From NCBI GenBank assembly GCA_963678305.2, contig CAXXVV010000014.1:1-64000 (forward strand): a stretch of 64,000 nucleotides of DNA, read 5' to 3'. The notes below the pieces were generated by a model. The model saw nothing but the letters and a program-made list of their open reading frames with translations. It had not been told where the DNA came from and made no database searches. Both the position numbers and the translations under genes were made by a program. This stretch comes from G963676655 sp963678305 (GTDB lineage: Bacteria; Verrucomicrobiota; Lentisphaeria; Victivallales; Victivallaceae). Positions within the stretch are counted from its first letter, which is position 1. Every line of letters starts with the position of its first letter. Of the stretch, positions 53,563 through 63,059 are shown piece after piece.

Positions 53563-54921
53563 ATGCAACCCGAAAATCAAGATTCTAAAAATTACCTGAT
53601 TTCCGAGGCTGCCGCCATCTATGAACTGAGTCTCCAGGATGCCTGGAACGCGGTTCCTTCGGATACCCGCTTCCGGGCGTCCGGCAACCGGACCATTACC
53701 GTTCTATCTCCCGGAGTCTGGAATTTCGATAAAGGACCTGATTTTCTGCACGCCGCAATTCAGCTTGACGGAGTCACTATCAAAGGCGCGGTGGAAATTC
53801 ACAACCTGAGCGGCGACTGGTTCAAACACGAGCATCATCTCGACCCGGCTTATGATAACGTGATTCTTCACGTTGCGGCGGAAAATGACCTGCCGCCGGA
53901 AAAACTGGATCAGCTGCCACCGCTCTTATTGCTTCCGCGGCCGGCTGAAGATATCGCCAGAAGCAACTTGGTCCCGGTCAAAAATGGCCGCTGTGCCAGT
54001 TATTTCTCCCAACTCACGGAAAACCAGTTGGCAACCATGTTTGTCGCCGCCGGAATGGAGCGTTTTCATGCTAAAAGTAACACAATCCTGCGAAATATGA
54101 TCATGAGCGGCTGCGAGGAAACAACCTTGAGAATGATCTTTGAGTTTCTCGGAGGCAGTCGCAACCGAAACTGTTTCAGAGAGTTATTCAATCGCTGGCT
54201 GGAATACCCGGAGGAGTTGCGCCGCGATGAGACCGAATCCCTGCTTTGGGGAGAGTCGGGCCTGCTGCCCGACCTGGCGGTCGCAACCATGCCGAATGAA
54301 ACCAGAAAATTCGCCAGGGACATCTGGAACCGCTGGTGGCTGCTGCGGCAGAGCGGCCGACCGCCGATCCAGTGGCGGCGAGGCAGTTCACGTCCGCAAA
54401 ACAGCCCTGAACGTCGAATCGCAGCTCTAGTCATGATCCTGAATGAAACTGACCGAAAGCCCCTAACCCGGACCGCATGTCTCGCCCGGGCAAGTAAAAA
54501 CTGCAAAAATTTTCTTAACTCCGTTGAAAATTTACTGATTTGCCACCATAAGCTGTGGAATAATTTTACCAATTTCACCTGTGAACGTTCCCGTTCTTCA
54601 GCGGTTATGGGACGCGACGCCGCACTTGAAATCATGGTCAACGTCATCCTCCCTGCCCTGCACGCGGCTTCTCAGATATCGTCGAATGAATTATTCAACG
54701 GACTTGGAGAATTCGCGGAACACGCCTGGCAGGAAATCCCGAAAACCCAGGATAACCGGATCATCAATAACGCCGCCGCCAAATGGTTCGGCGACCGGTC
54801 CGACTTCAACAAAACCGTCAATTCCGCCGCGGCCCGCCAGGGAGTAATCCATCTTTATCGCCAATATTGTGAAAAATGCTGCTTTAACTGCCCCGCCTGC
54901 CTGATCTATAATTCGATTTGA
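53563..54921 (+). CDS. DUF2851 family protein
   Basis: 452 residues. The DUF2851 signature is clear: FDKGPDFLHAAIQLDG, GAVEIHNLSGDWFKHEHHLDPAYDNVILHV (about 65-105). Conserved Asp, Glu and His in this region resemble a nuclease-like metal site, but the function is not known. A C-terminal Cys group (CEKCCFNCPAC) may bind zinc or a cluster. GGGGGAG lies a few bases before the ATG. It is divergent from htrA. Confidence 0.88.
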   Translation: MQPENQDSKNYLISEAAAIYELSLQDAWNAVPSDTRFRASGNRTITVLSPGVWNFDKGPDFLHAAIQLDGVTIKGAVEIHNLSGDWFKHEHHLDPAYDNVILHVAAENDLPPEKLDQLPPLLLLPRPAEDIARSNLVPVKNGRCASYFSQLTENQLATMFVAAGMERFHAKSNTILRNMIMSGCEETTLRMIFEFLGGSRNRNCFRELFNRWLEYPEELRRDETESLLWGESGLLPDLAVATMPNETRKFARDIWNRWWLLRQSGRPPIQWRRGSSRPQNSPERRIAALVMILNETDRKPLTRTACLARASKNCKNFLNSVENLLICHHKLWNNFTNFTCERSRSSAVMGRDAALEIMVNVILPALHAASQISSNELFNGLGEFAEHAWQEIPKTQDNRIINNAAAKWFGDRSDFNKTVNSAAARQGVIHLYRQYCEKCCFNCPACLIYNSI

Positions 54922-54993
54922 AATCTTTTTTTTACTTGAAAAAAGACAAAAAGCAGGGTAACTTATTTCTTTTAATTAATAAAAAGGATAAGT

Positions 54994-55782
54994 TTGGATA
55001 TGGATATTATTAAACTTTGGGACGTTGTACCGGGATCAGTTGACGGATTTGAACCTTACCTTGAGCCTTATTTACTCAACGATAATAAAAAACATGGCGC
55101 GGTTATTGTATGTCCCGGCGGTGGTTATTCTCACAGAGCACTGCACGAAGGAGCGCCGATAGCCGAGCGGATGAATCGTGAAGGTTTTCATGCGTTCGTC
55201 CTGCAATACCGGGTTAAGCCGAATCCCTGGCCGGAGCCACAGAAAGACGCTGGACGCGCTATCAGAATCGTCAGAAAAAATGCGGAACAATGGAACATTT
55301 CAGCAGATAAAATAGCAATTCTCGGTTTTTCAGCCGGCGGACACCTGGCAGCCAGCCAGGGCGTTTATTTCAACTCTGAAATAACAAACGGCGGAGACGA
55401 AATGGATAAAATATCCAGTCGCCCTGATGCCGTGATCCCGTGTTATCCGGTCATTACCACCAACCCTGAGTTTGCTCACACAGGCTCCCCCAAAAGCCTG
55501 TTCGGAGAGAATCCGACTTCTGAGCAACTTGAGTCATTCTCCCTGGAAAAACACGTCAGCGCCGACAGTCCTCCCGCGTTCATGTGGCATACCGCCGCTG
55601 ACAAAGGGGTTCCGGCGATGAATTCGATGCTTTTCGCACAGGCACTGGCAAAGTATGACATCCCGTATGAACTGCACATTTTTCCGGAAGGCGGACACGG
55701 GCTCGGAATGAAGCCGGACGTACCATATATCCTGATCTGGCCGGAACTTGCCTCACGCTGGCTCCGGTCCATGGGGTGGTAA
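54994..55782 (+). CDS. Alpha/beta hydrolase, acetyl-xylan-esterase-like
   Basis: 262 residues of the BD-FAE/Axe-like alpha/beta hydrolase group. The oxyanion region is VCPGGGYSHRA, the nucleophile lies in GFSAGGH (about 110), an Asp in HTAADKGVP and the His in FPEGGHGLG. Such enzymes deacetylate polysaccharides or short esters. No signal peptide, so cytoplasmic. AAGGA is five bases before the TTG at 54994; an ATG at 55000 is an equally possible start. It abuts the SurA-like gene. Confidence 0.85.
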   Translation: MDMDIIKLWDVVPGSVDGFEPYLEPYLLNDNKKHGAVIVCPGGGYSHRALHEGAPIAERMNREGFHAFVLQYRVKPNPWPEPQKDAGRAIRIVRKNAEQWNISADKIAILGFSAGGHLAASQGVYFNSEITNGGDEMDKISSRPDAVIPCYPVITTNPEFAHTGSPKSLFGENPTSEQLESFSLEKHVSADSPPAFMWHTAADKGVPAMNSMLFAQALAKYDIPYELHIFPEGGHGLGMKPDVPYILIWPELASRWLRSMGW

Positions 55783-56877
55783 ATGAGAGTCTCTCTTTAC
55801 ATTTTTTCCGTTTGTATACTAGCGGTTCAGAGTCTTGAAGGGCAGTCAACTACCGGCAGCTCTCCGTTTTCCAACATGTCTGCCCAGCAAAGCCGGCAGG
55901 CTGGACTTCCGGTTGTAAAAAATGAAATGTCTTTCCGACCAGCCAATCCGTCTGAACGAAAAGTTGAATTTGTCTACTCGAATAACGGCAAAGATGTTGA
56001 CTCCATTCTGGCTTCGGTCAACGACCAGCCGATAAGTCTGACCGATGTCATCCTTGAAAGCTCTGCATTCGAAGCAAGATTATCTTTAGTTTACACCGGC
56101 GAGGAGCTCTATAACCAGATATGGAAAGCGAGAAAAGAAGTACTGGAAGGCATTATCGCCCGCAAACTGCTGTTGATGGATTACCAGAAAAAACCGTTCA
56201 AGGTTCCGGAGCAATATATTGAACAGACCCTTGACGATCTGGCTTTAACTTTCGGTTGCACAAACCGTGAAGAACTGGTTGCAAAAGCAAAAAAATCGGA
56301 CATGACGCTTGAGGATCTGCGACGCCAAGCCACGGAAAAGGTAATCATTCAGATAATGGTAAGCAACTACTATTACCAGAACGTCAATCTTACGCCACGG
56401 GATTTATTTGAATATTACGAAAAAAACCGTCAGGAATTCATAACTCCGGCCTCAAGCCGAATTCAATTGCTATTATTGAAAAAGGGCCGGAAAAATATGG
56501 AAAAACTGATAAAAGAGATCGCATCCGACTTGAAAGATAATAATCCTAAAATATTCAAGTCTTTAACCGTCCTGCACTCAGACGGACCTAATCCGCAAAA
56601 AGGCGGCGATGTCGGCTGGATAGAGGACGCAAAATTGCGCCCGGAATTTTCCAGTGCCGTAAAAAAAATTCAGGGAACAGGTGTAATCGGCCCGATAAGG
56701 ACAATGGAAGGAGTATATTTTATCCGTCTGACGGAACGTCGTAAAGCACGCAATCCGAAATACGACAACTTAAACCGGGAACTCAAAGAGCAGATTGAAA
56801 TGAAACTCAGGGCGCAAGCATATAAAGATTACATCGCCAAACTCAAAAAAGAAGCCATTATCCGCTATATGAAATAA
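55783..56877 (+). CDS. SurA-like periplasmic peptidyl-prolyl isomerase
   Basis: 364 residues. A signal peptide (about 1-20), a Ser/Gln-rich linker, a SurA N-terminal helical region (about 68-200, VNDQPISLTDV…) and one parvulin domain (about 220-330, with GGDVGWIEDAKLRPEF) are seen. It would assist folding of outer-membrane proteins. Classical SurA has two parvulin domains; this shorter form has one. The ATG follows the esterase stop directly. Confidence 0.85.
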   Translation: MRVSLYIFSVCILAVQSLEGQSTTGSSPFSNMSAQQSRQAGLPVVKNEMSFRPANPSERKVEFVYSNNGKDVDSILASVNDQPISLTDVILESSAFEARLSLVYTGEELYNQIWKARKEVLEGIIARKLLLMDYQKKPFKVPEQYIEQTLDDLALTFGCTNREELVAKAKKSDMTLEDLRRQATEKVIIQIMVSNYYYQNVNLTPRDLFEYYEKNRQEFITPASSRIQLLLLKKGRKNMEKLIKEIASDLKDNNPKIFKSLTVLHSDGPNPQKGGDVGWIEDAKLRPEFSSAVKKIQGTGVIGPIRTMEGVYFIRLTERRKARNPKYDNLNRELKEQIEMKLRAQAYKDYIAKLKKEAIIRYMK

Positions 56878-56905
56878 ACTATAATTCCGGCTGCAGAAAG
56901 ATATC

Positions 56906-57595
56906 ATGCGCTGTTTTTTTTGTGACAACATTATTGAAAATGAAGTTGCCTCCCTTAGTCGGGAGGATGAAAAGCACCTGTTCAAGACGCTTCGCGCCAG
57001 ACCAGGAGAACTTATTCAACTAAATGACGGAGCCGGCTGCCTGGCTGAAGCAGAGATTCTCAAGGACCGTCAAATAATCGTTCGCAAAGCCGAAAAATAT
57101 CCTGAACCGGCAATCAAACTGAATCTTTATGTCGCCCCGCCCCGCCGCAATAAAATGGACACTCTGCTCAAACAGTGTGCTGAAATCGGAATATTCAGAA
57201 TAATTCCGATAATCACCGAAAACTCCGTAGCGACACCTGATGGCAAATCAGATCGTCAGCAGGCCTTATTGCGGGAAGGCTGCAAGCAGTCGCGCAATCC
57301 GTTTCTGCCTCGGCTCGAAAATCCAATCAGCTTCAACGAGGCGTTAAGCAACGCTGGCTCTTTGGATGCGGTCTTTTATGGTGCTGTCGCTAAAACCTCT
57401 ATCTCCTTTCCGGAAATGCCATTATTAAATACAGGTTTATTCGTTGGTCCCGAAGGTGGATTCTCCAACCGGGAACTGGACTTAATGGCAAATAATAACT
57501 TTTATCCATTAAGCTTTGGGCCCTGGATATTACGGACCGAGACCGCGGTAGTAGCCGGAACAGCCCTGCTCCTTCACTCAATAAAAGCGACGTAA
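56906..57595 (+). CDS. rsmE: 16S rRNA (uracil-1498-N3)-methyltransferase
   Basis: 229 residues with a PUA-like N-terminus (SREDEKHLFKTLRARPGE) and a SPOUT knot: FVGPEGGFSNRELDLM and the knot-forming LSFGPWILRTETAVVAGTALL. It methylates U1498 of 16S rRNA using SAM. The length and motifs match RsmE. It begins 28 bases after the isomerase gene. Confidence 0.95.
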   Translation: MRCFFCDNIIENEVASLSREDEKHLFKTLRARPGELIQLNDGAGCLAEAEILKDRQIIVRKAEKYPEPAIKLNLYVAPPRRNKMDTLLKQCAEIGIFRIIPIITENSVATPDGKSDRQQALLREGCKQSRNPFLPRLENPISFNEALSNAGSLDAVFYGAVAKTSISFPEMPLLNTGLFVGPEGGFSNRELDLMANNNFYPLSFGPWILRTETAVVAGTALLLHSIKAT

Positions 57596-57775
57596 ACAGG
57601 TTCAAAAAATTACTATAATGCCTAAATTTACGACATCAAAAATAAACTACCCGGTAATTTATTCTTTAAATAAATTCGATATAAAATTCTAGTTTTTTAT
57701 TGATTTTTTTCGAAGATGATATACTTATATATTGAATGTCAATTTTGTTACTTTTTACCAAGGAGATTTCAACTC

Positions 57776-58123
57776 ATGATAAGAAAAGACGGTCAGTATA
57801 AAAGTGAAGTCCGCGAAAATATGCGCGGCGGAGACGGAAGCGTCAAGATTGAACATTTTTGGGATAAAGATGAATTAAAAGCCAATAATCGTCTTTTTGC
57901 CCGTCTGACTCTCGCGCCTGGCAGCAGTATCGGCACTCACGAACACGCAGGCGAAGAGGAAGTTTTCGTAATTGTTCAAGGTCGCGCAGAAGCTGACGAC
58001 AACGGGCAAACCGTCATCCTCGAAGCAGGCGATACAATCCTAACCAGCAACGCTTGTCATTCCATTAAAAGTATCGGTGATAAGCCGCTTGTTCTGGTTG
58101 CAGTCATCTCCCAGTTCGCATAG
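57776..58123 (+). CDS. Small cupin-domain protein
   Basis: 115 residues from the ATG at 57776, with AAGGAG about ten bases upstream; an upstream in-frame ATG at 57716 has no such site. Cupin motif 1 is GSSIGTHEHAGEEEVFVIVQG (His, His and Glu) and motif 2 is EAGDTILTSNACHSI. This forms a metal-binding barrel. It stands alone between rsmE and the pilus genes. Substrate unknown. Confidence 0.85.
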   Translation: MIRKDGQYKSEVRENMRGGDGSVKIEHFWDKDELKANNRLFARLTLAPGSSIGTHEHAGEEEVFVIVQGRAEADDNGQTVILEAGDTILTSNACHSIKSIGDKPLVLVAVISQFA

Positions 58124-58271
58124 GTATAAAAAACTTCGTTGTTTGTTGTATATCAGGCTTGAAATCGGCTTGATATATGGTTAATTTATGTCGGGGCAGT
58201 AAAGTCCCGGTTAAGCATTATTGATTAAAGAGTTTTTTGTTTTTTATACGCAGATGAACAGGAGGTAAGTT

Positions 58272-59984
58272 TTGGCTAGAGATAGTGATTATATTCTGGA
58301 ATTATTGTCCGAATACGGTATGATAACTCCCGAACAGATTGATGAGGGTTGGGATCGGGTGGCCGCTTCTGCGGAACCTTTGGATATTGTTGACGCTCTT
58401 CGCGATCTGAATTACATTGACTCTATGGAACTTACCTCAATGCTGGCCCAGCAGTACGGAATGGAAATTCTGGACCTTGGCGGCTACAAGATTCCTCAGG
58501 AAGTTTTGAATTCGCTGTCTTCAGATGTAGTTCATCAATACCAGGTCGTACCGGTTATGAAACACGACGAAGTATTGACTATCGCAATGAGCGACCCCAC
58601 TGATATGGCTACTCTCGATTCCCTGCGATATCTGCTTGGTTGCGATGTCGAAGCTGTAATCTCGCCTCAGGAACAGATAGATAAAGTAATTGAACAACAT
58701 TACAGTTCCCTGGAAGACAGTGTTGATTCGTTTATCGATGACATTGTCGCTGACAGTGACGATATTGAAGCACAATTGGCAGCATCCAGTGATAGCGGGG
58801 TAAGTGATGATGACGACGCGCCTATTGTTAAACTCGTGTCCATGATTATCATCGAAGCTTTTCATAAGAAAGTATCGGACATCCACATGGAACCGATGGA
58901 AAAGCGTTATCGGATTCGTTATCGGATTGACGGCGTGCTCCAGGAAGTGGATGCCCCGCCAAAGTATCTGCAAGCGAACCTGACCAGTCGTCTCAAGATT
59001 ATGGCCGGAATGGATATCTCTGAAAAACGAATCCCGTTGGACGGTCGTATCCAGTTGAAAATCGGCAGTTCTGACGTTGACTTGCGCGTTAACTCAATCC
59101 CGACCACCCATGGCGAAAGTATCGTCATGCGTATTCTTGACAAATCCAGTATTCAGCTGGATATTCCTAAACTGGGATTTTACGCTGACGACCTTGAACT
59201 TATTCAACGAATACTTGCTTTCCCGGATGGGATTTTCCTGGTTACCGGCCCGACCGGTTCTGGAAAAACGACCTCACTTTACGCGTTTCTAAATACAATC
59301 AATACCCCGAACCGCAAAATCATCACGGTTGAAGACCCGATCGAATATCAGCTGGCCGGGATCAATCAGGTCCAGGTAAACAAGCAGATTGATATGACTT
59401 TCTCCGTTGCCCTGCGTGCAATGCTGCGTCAGGCGCCGAACATCATCATGGTAGGGGAAATGCGTGACCTGGAAACCGCGGAAATCGGGATCAACGCGGC
59501 GCTTACCGGACACCTGGTGTTCAGTACGCTGCATACTAACGATGCTCCGTCCGCGGTAACTCGTCTGGCGGACATGGGAATCAAGCCGTTCCTGATCGCG
59601 TCAGCGGTCCGGGCGATCATGGCCCAGCGCCTGTTACGCAGAACCTGCAAGAATTGTCCCGAGCCTTATGAACCAACACCTGCAGATATCCACTTACTCG
59701 GCTTGACTGAAGAATATTTGAAAAACAATAAATTCGTCAAGGGACGTGGATGCAGCGAGTGCAACGGTACCGGTTACAAAGGTCGTGTCGGGATATATGA
59801 AATATTCATGTTGACTGAAGACATCCAGGACCTGATTTTTAATAACGCCCCGGCCAATGAAATTCGTGATGCAGCCCGGGCCGGAGGAATGCGGAACCTG
59901 CGTGATGACGCAATGCGTAAAGCCGCCAGTGGAACGTCAACGATTGAAGAGGTAATCCGAATAACGGTTGCCGATAATGAATAA
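58272..59984 (+). CDS. pilB: GspE/PilB-type secretion/pilus assembly ATPase 1
   Basis: 570 residues from the TTG at 58272, placed by GGAGG six bases upstream. The N-terminal MshEN/GSPII_E_N region (about 1-150) is followed by an acidic linker and the ATPase core: Walker A GPTGSGKT at 326-333, Asp box VEDPIEY, Walker B VGEMRDLETAE and a His box. A zinc-binding C-terminal segment has CKNC and CSEC. It powers pseudopilus or pilus extension. The MshEN region could bind c-di-GMP, though its motif is diverged. First gene of the cluster; a second PilB-like gene follows 47 bases later. Confidence 0.92.
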   Translation: MARDSDYILELLSEYGMITPEQIDEGWDRVAASAEPLDIVDALRDLNYIDSMELTSMLAQQYGMEILDLGGYKIPQEVLNSLSSDVVHQYQVVPVMKHDEVLTIAMSDPTDMATLDSLRYLLGCDVEAVISPQEQIDKVIEQHYSSLEDSVDSFIDDIVADSDDIEAQLAASSDSGVSDDDDAPIVKLVSMIIIEAFHKKVSDIHMEPMEKRYRIRYRIDGVLQEVDAPPKYLQANLTSRLKIMAGMDISEKRIPLDGRIQLKIGSSDVDLRVNSIPTTHGESIVMRILDKSSIQLDIPKLGFYADDLELIQRILAFPDGIFLVTGPTGSGKTTSLYAFLNTINTPNRKIITVEDPIEYQLAGINQVQVNKQIDMTFSVALRAMLRQAPNIIMVGEMRDLETAEIGINAALTGHLVFSTLHTNDAPSAVTRLADMGIKPFLIASAVRAIMAQRLLRRTCKNCPEPYEPTPADIHLLGLTEEYLKNNKFVKGRGCSECNGTGYKGRVGIYEIFMLTEDIQDLIFNNAPANEIRDAARAGGMRNLRDDAMRKAASGTSTIEEVIRITVADNE

Positions 59985-60031
59985 TAGATTCAGATAATTA
60001 TTAAATAATATAGAAAGCGAGGTCCGGCTCT

Positions 60032-61729
60032 ATGGCAATGCTGGATGCAGAAAGCCAAACACTAAAAGATATTCTGTTGGGTGAGGAGATCTGTACGGAA
60101 GAACAGCTTACCGAGGTGGAGGAAGAACATGACCGCAGCGGGAAACCTTTCAGAGACGTACTATTCGATTACGGCCTGATAGACGAAGAACAACTGCTGC
60201 ACATGATCGCCACCAACCTTGGATCAGAAGTGGTGGATTTAAGAAGTTTTGACCCCCCAAAAGAAGTAATCGAAATGATTGAGCCGGACACCGCCAGGAT
60301 GTACGGCATAGTTCCGGTCGAATGGGACGGATTCAGCCTTAAGCTGGTTTCACGCAACCCGCTTGACTATCAAATCGGCGAGGATCTGCATTTCATTCTA
60401 AACAAAGACATTGTAATCTGTGTCGCGGCAGTGGATCAAATCGATGACGCCATTGAAAAATATTATCCGCTGGATATCGGCTCCGTTCACGATGTTTTGG
60501 CCGGAATGGTTATCGAGGGAGCGGACGATGAAGATGGTGACGAGCATGATATCGAGGATGTCGCCAATGAAGCTCCGATCGTCAGGTTTGTGGACGTAAT
60601 CCTTTATCAGGCGATCAAAGACCAGGCCAGTGACATTCACTTTGAACCTTTTGAAAAGGAATTTAAAATCCGATACCGGGTTGACGGCGCGTTGTATGAA
60701 ATGCCGCCCCCGCCAAAAAACCTGGCTATTCCGGTTATCAGCCGTGTAAAAATCATGAGCGGCTTGAATATTGCGGAACGTCGCCGCCCCCAGGACGGTC
60801 GTATTCAGTTGAAGGTCCGCGGCAAGCAAATCGACTTGCGCGTATCATGTCTGCCAACAGCCTACGGAGAATCGGTGGTTTTGCGTATTCTTGACAGGTC
60901 TGTGGTCAACCTGAGTCTTGACGCCCTTGGTCTGGGTGACGACATTAAAGAAGTCCTGCGCGAAATGGTCCATCGTCCGAACGGAATTCTCATTGTTACC
61001 GGACCGACCGGGTCGGGAAAAACAACAACCTTGTATTCATGTTTGAAAGAAGTGAATGAAATCGGTGATAAACTTTTGACCGCGGAAGACCCGGTTGAAT
61101 ATGACATTGAAGGCATTATTCAGGTCCCGATCAACACAGCTGTGGGAATGACCTTTGCAAAAGCGCTGCGCGCGTTCCTGCGACAGGACCCGGACCGCAT
61201 TATGATTGGGGAAATCCGTGACCTTGAAACCGCCCGCATGGCGATTCAGGCGTCACTGACCGGTCACTTTGTGTTCTCAACTCTTCACACCAACGATGCG
61301 GCCGGAACCGTAACCCGTCTGATAGATATGGGAGTAGAACCATTCCTTATTTGTTCATCTTTGGTTGGAGTTCTGAGTCAGCGCCTGATTCGCCGGGTGT
61401 GCAAGGATTGCAAAACCGCTTTTGAACCGACAGACGAAGACCTGGAAGCGCTCAACCTTGAACGTAAAGATATTGGCGACCGCAAATTTTACTATGGTAA
61501 AGGCTGCTCAACCTGCAATGAAACCGGTTACAAAGGCCGGAAGGCTCTTGTTGAACTGCTGGTTATGAGCAACGACATAATGAACCTGATCAGTGAAGCT
61601 GCACCAACCTCGGTAATCAGGGAAAAAGCCAGAGAGCTTGGAATGCGGACAATTCGTGAAGACGGAATCCGCTCGATTCTCAATGGGGAAACCACAATGG
61701 AAGAAGTCCTGAAATACACTTCAGGGTAA
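60032..61729 (+). CDS. GspE/PilB-type secretion/pilus assembly ATPase 2
   Basis: 565 residues, paralogous to the previous ATPase along its whole length. Walker A GPTGSGKT (about 327-334), Walker B IGEIRDLETAR and the zinc segment with CKDC and CSTC are intact. The N-terminal domain is diverged from that of the first copy. Two PilB-like ATPases in tandem could serve different machines (type II secretion and type IV pilus) or work together. The ATG at 60032 has GAGG nine bases upstream. Confidence 0.92.
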   Translation: MAMLDAESQTLKDILLGEEICTEEQLTEVEEEHDRSGKPFRDVLFDYGLIDEEQLLHMIATNLGSEVVDLRSFDPPKEVIEMIEPDTARMYGIVPVEWDGFSLKLVSRNPLDYQIGEDLHFILNKDIVICVAAVDQIDDAIEKYYPLDIGSVHDVLAGMVIEGADDEDGDEHDIEDVANEAPIVRFVDVILYQAIKDQASDIHFEPFEKEFKIRYRVDGALYEMPPPPKNLAIPVISRVKIMSGLNIAERRRPQDGRIQLKVRGKQIDLRVSCLPTAYGESVVLRILDRSVVNLSLDALGLGDDIKEVLREMVHRPNGILIVTGPTGSGKTTTLYSCLKEVNEIGDKLLTAEDPVEYDIEGIIQVPINTAVGMTFAKALRAFLRQDPDRIMIGEIRDLETARMAIQASLTGHFVFSTLHTNDAAGTVTRLIDMGVEPFLICSSLVGVLSQRLIRRVCKDCKTAFEPTDEDLEALNLERKDIGDRKFYYGKGCSTCNETGYKGRKALVELLVMSNDIMNLISEAAPTSVIREKARELGMRTIREDGIRSILNGETTMEEVLKYTSG

Positions 61730-61767
61730 ACAATAAACTTTTATATTCACCGGGAAAGGATATCCAA

Positions 61768-62835
61768 ATGTCTATCGAAATGCCTGATTTGCTCCAACTT
61801 GTTGTTAATGAGGGAGTGAGTGACCTTCATATTGAGGTTGGCGCCCCGCCGATGGTTCGCCTCCACGGGGATCTGACTCCGTTGAACGTCCCGGCATTGA
61901 CTCCTGAAGATACAGAGCGTCTGGTTAAAAGTATTGCTTCGGATGTCCACATGCAGCAGATTCAGGAGGGCGGAGCTTCTGACTTCGGTTTCGCATTCGG
62001 GGACCAGGCTCGTTTCCGCGTAAGCGCATTCAGGCAGAAAGGCTGCTTCGGGACCGTACTGCGCCAGATCCCCAATACTCTGCTGACTCTCGAACAGATC
62101 GGCTTGCCGAACTCGATTAAGAACCTGCTTTATGAACCACGCGGACTTATTCTGGTAACGGGTCCGACCGGTTCCGGCAAAAGTACGACTCTGGCGTCAA
62201 TGCTGAATATTATCAATGAAGAACGCGCCTGCCACATTATTACTGTAGAAGACCCGATAGAATTTTATCATCAGCATAAACGCAGTTGTGTTATTCAGCG
62301 CGAAGTCGGAGTAGATACTCCCAGTTTCGAAGACTCCCTGAAACGGGCGTTGCGTCAGGACCCGGACATTATCCTCGTTGGTGAAATGCGCGACCTGGAA
62401 ACCATGGAAGCGGCCGTTTCAGCGGCGGAAACAGGTCACCTGGTGTTCGCCACTCTGCACACTACCGGGGCGGCTCGTACTGTTGACCGTATTGTTGACG
62501 CGTTCCCAACTGAACAACAGGGTCAGATCCGGACCCAGCTGGCGTCATCTTTGAAAGCGGTAATCTCTCAGGTGCTGCTCAAACGCCAGGATAAACCGGG
62601 GCGGATTGCCGCGTTCGAGATCATGATTTCCACTGCATCGATTCAGGCTTTGATCCGTGACAACAAAACGTTCCGTATTTCTTCCGAATTGCAGACCGGG
62701 GCAAAATACGGGATGAATACGCTTGACGCGCATCTGCTTGATCTGTATAGAAATGGTACTATTTCCTACACGGACCTGGTAACAAAAGCCCAGGATCAGG
62801 AAGGTATGCTGCAAAAACTTGACGAGATGCAGTAA
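61768..62835 (+). CDS. pilT: PilT-type pilus retraction ATPase
   Basis: 355 residues, typical for PilT. Walker A GPTGSGKS at 132-139, Asp box VEDPIEF, Walker B VGEMRDLETME and the AIRNLIRE-like C-terminal motif, here partly changed (ASIQALIRDNK), are seen. It retracts type IV pili, giving twitching or DNA uptake. AAGGA lies about seven bases before the ATG. PilT makes a true retractile pilus more likely than a secretion system alone. Confidence 0.92.
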   Translation: MSIEMPDLLQLVVNEGVSDLHIEVGAPPMVRLHGDLTPLNVPALTPEDTERLVKSIASDVHMQQIQEGGASDFGFAFGDQARFRVSAFRQKGCFGTVLRQIPNTLLTLEQIGLPNSIKNLLYEPRGLILVTGPTGSGKSTTLASMLNIINEERACHIITVEDPIEFYHQHKRSCVIQREVGVDTPSFEDSLKRALRQDPDIILVGEMRDLETMEAAVSAAETGHLVFATLHTTGAARTVDRIVDAFPTEQQGQIRTQLASSLKAVISQVLLKRQDKPGRIAAFEIMISTASIQALIRDNKTFRISSELQTGAKYGMNTLDAHLLDLYRNGTISYTDLVTKAQDQEGMLQKLDEMQ

Positions 62836-62852
62836 TTTTATTGTTTTTTGAC

Positions 62853-62881
62853 TGGACATATGTCATTTTCTGTTGTATAAT
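62853..62881 (+). promoter_or_regulatory. Sigma-70 promoter candidate upstream of pilC
   Basis: TGGACA (62853-62858), a 17-base spacer and a perfect TATAAT (62876-62881). GACATATGTC, a 10-bp palindrome, lies from 62855 across the -35. It starts about 20 bases after the pilT stop and leaves a leader of about 170 bases before pilC. Confidence 0.55.
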
Positions 62882-62939
62882 TATATAGGGGCCGTTATAT
62901 ACTTTATAAATGGCACGATAATTTTTACAGGAGCATCCG

Positions 62940-62987
62940 ATGGTTATTTATAGCGATGCCGGTGACATAACCAGCAGTCATGTTTAG
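62940..62987 (+). CDS. Possible 15-residue leader peptide upstream of pilC
   Basis: MVIYSDAGDITSSHV, with AGGAG six bases before the ATG. The site GGAGCATCxxATG is the same as that of pilC (63046-63062), so the two initiation regions look duplicated. It may be a translated leader or the remnant of a duplication; coding is unproven. Confidence 0.4.
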   Translation: MVIYSDAGDITSSHV

Positions 62988-63059
62988 CCGATTCACCTGA
63001 CTATTATCATCTGGCAGGAATATGGTTTTTCAAAATTAATAGAAAAAAAGGAGCATCTT

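Noticed and set aside
57700..57725. TTGATT…TATACT as a promoter for the cupin gene
   Set aside because: Spacer is only 14 bases, too short for sigma-70.
58124..58271. Possible riboswitch (e.g. c-di-GMP type) before pilB
   Set aside because: Only a 6-bp stem (CGGGGC/GTCCCG) and direct repeats were found; the conserved GEMM loop sequences are absent.
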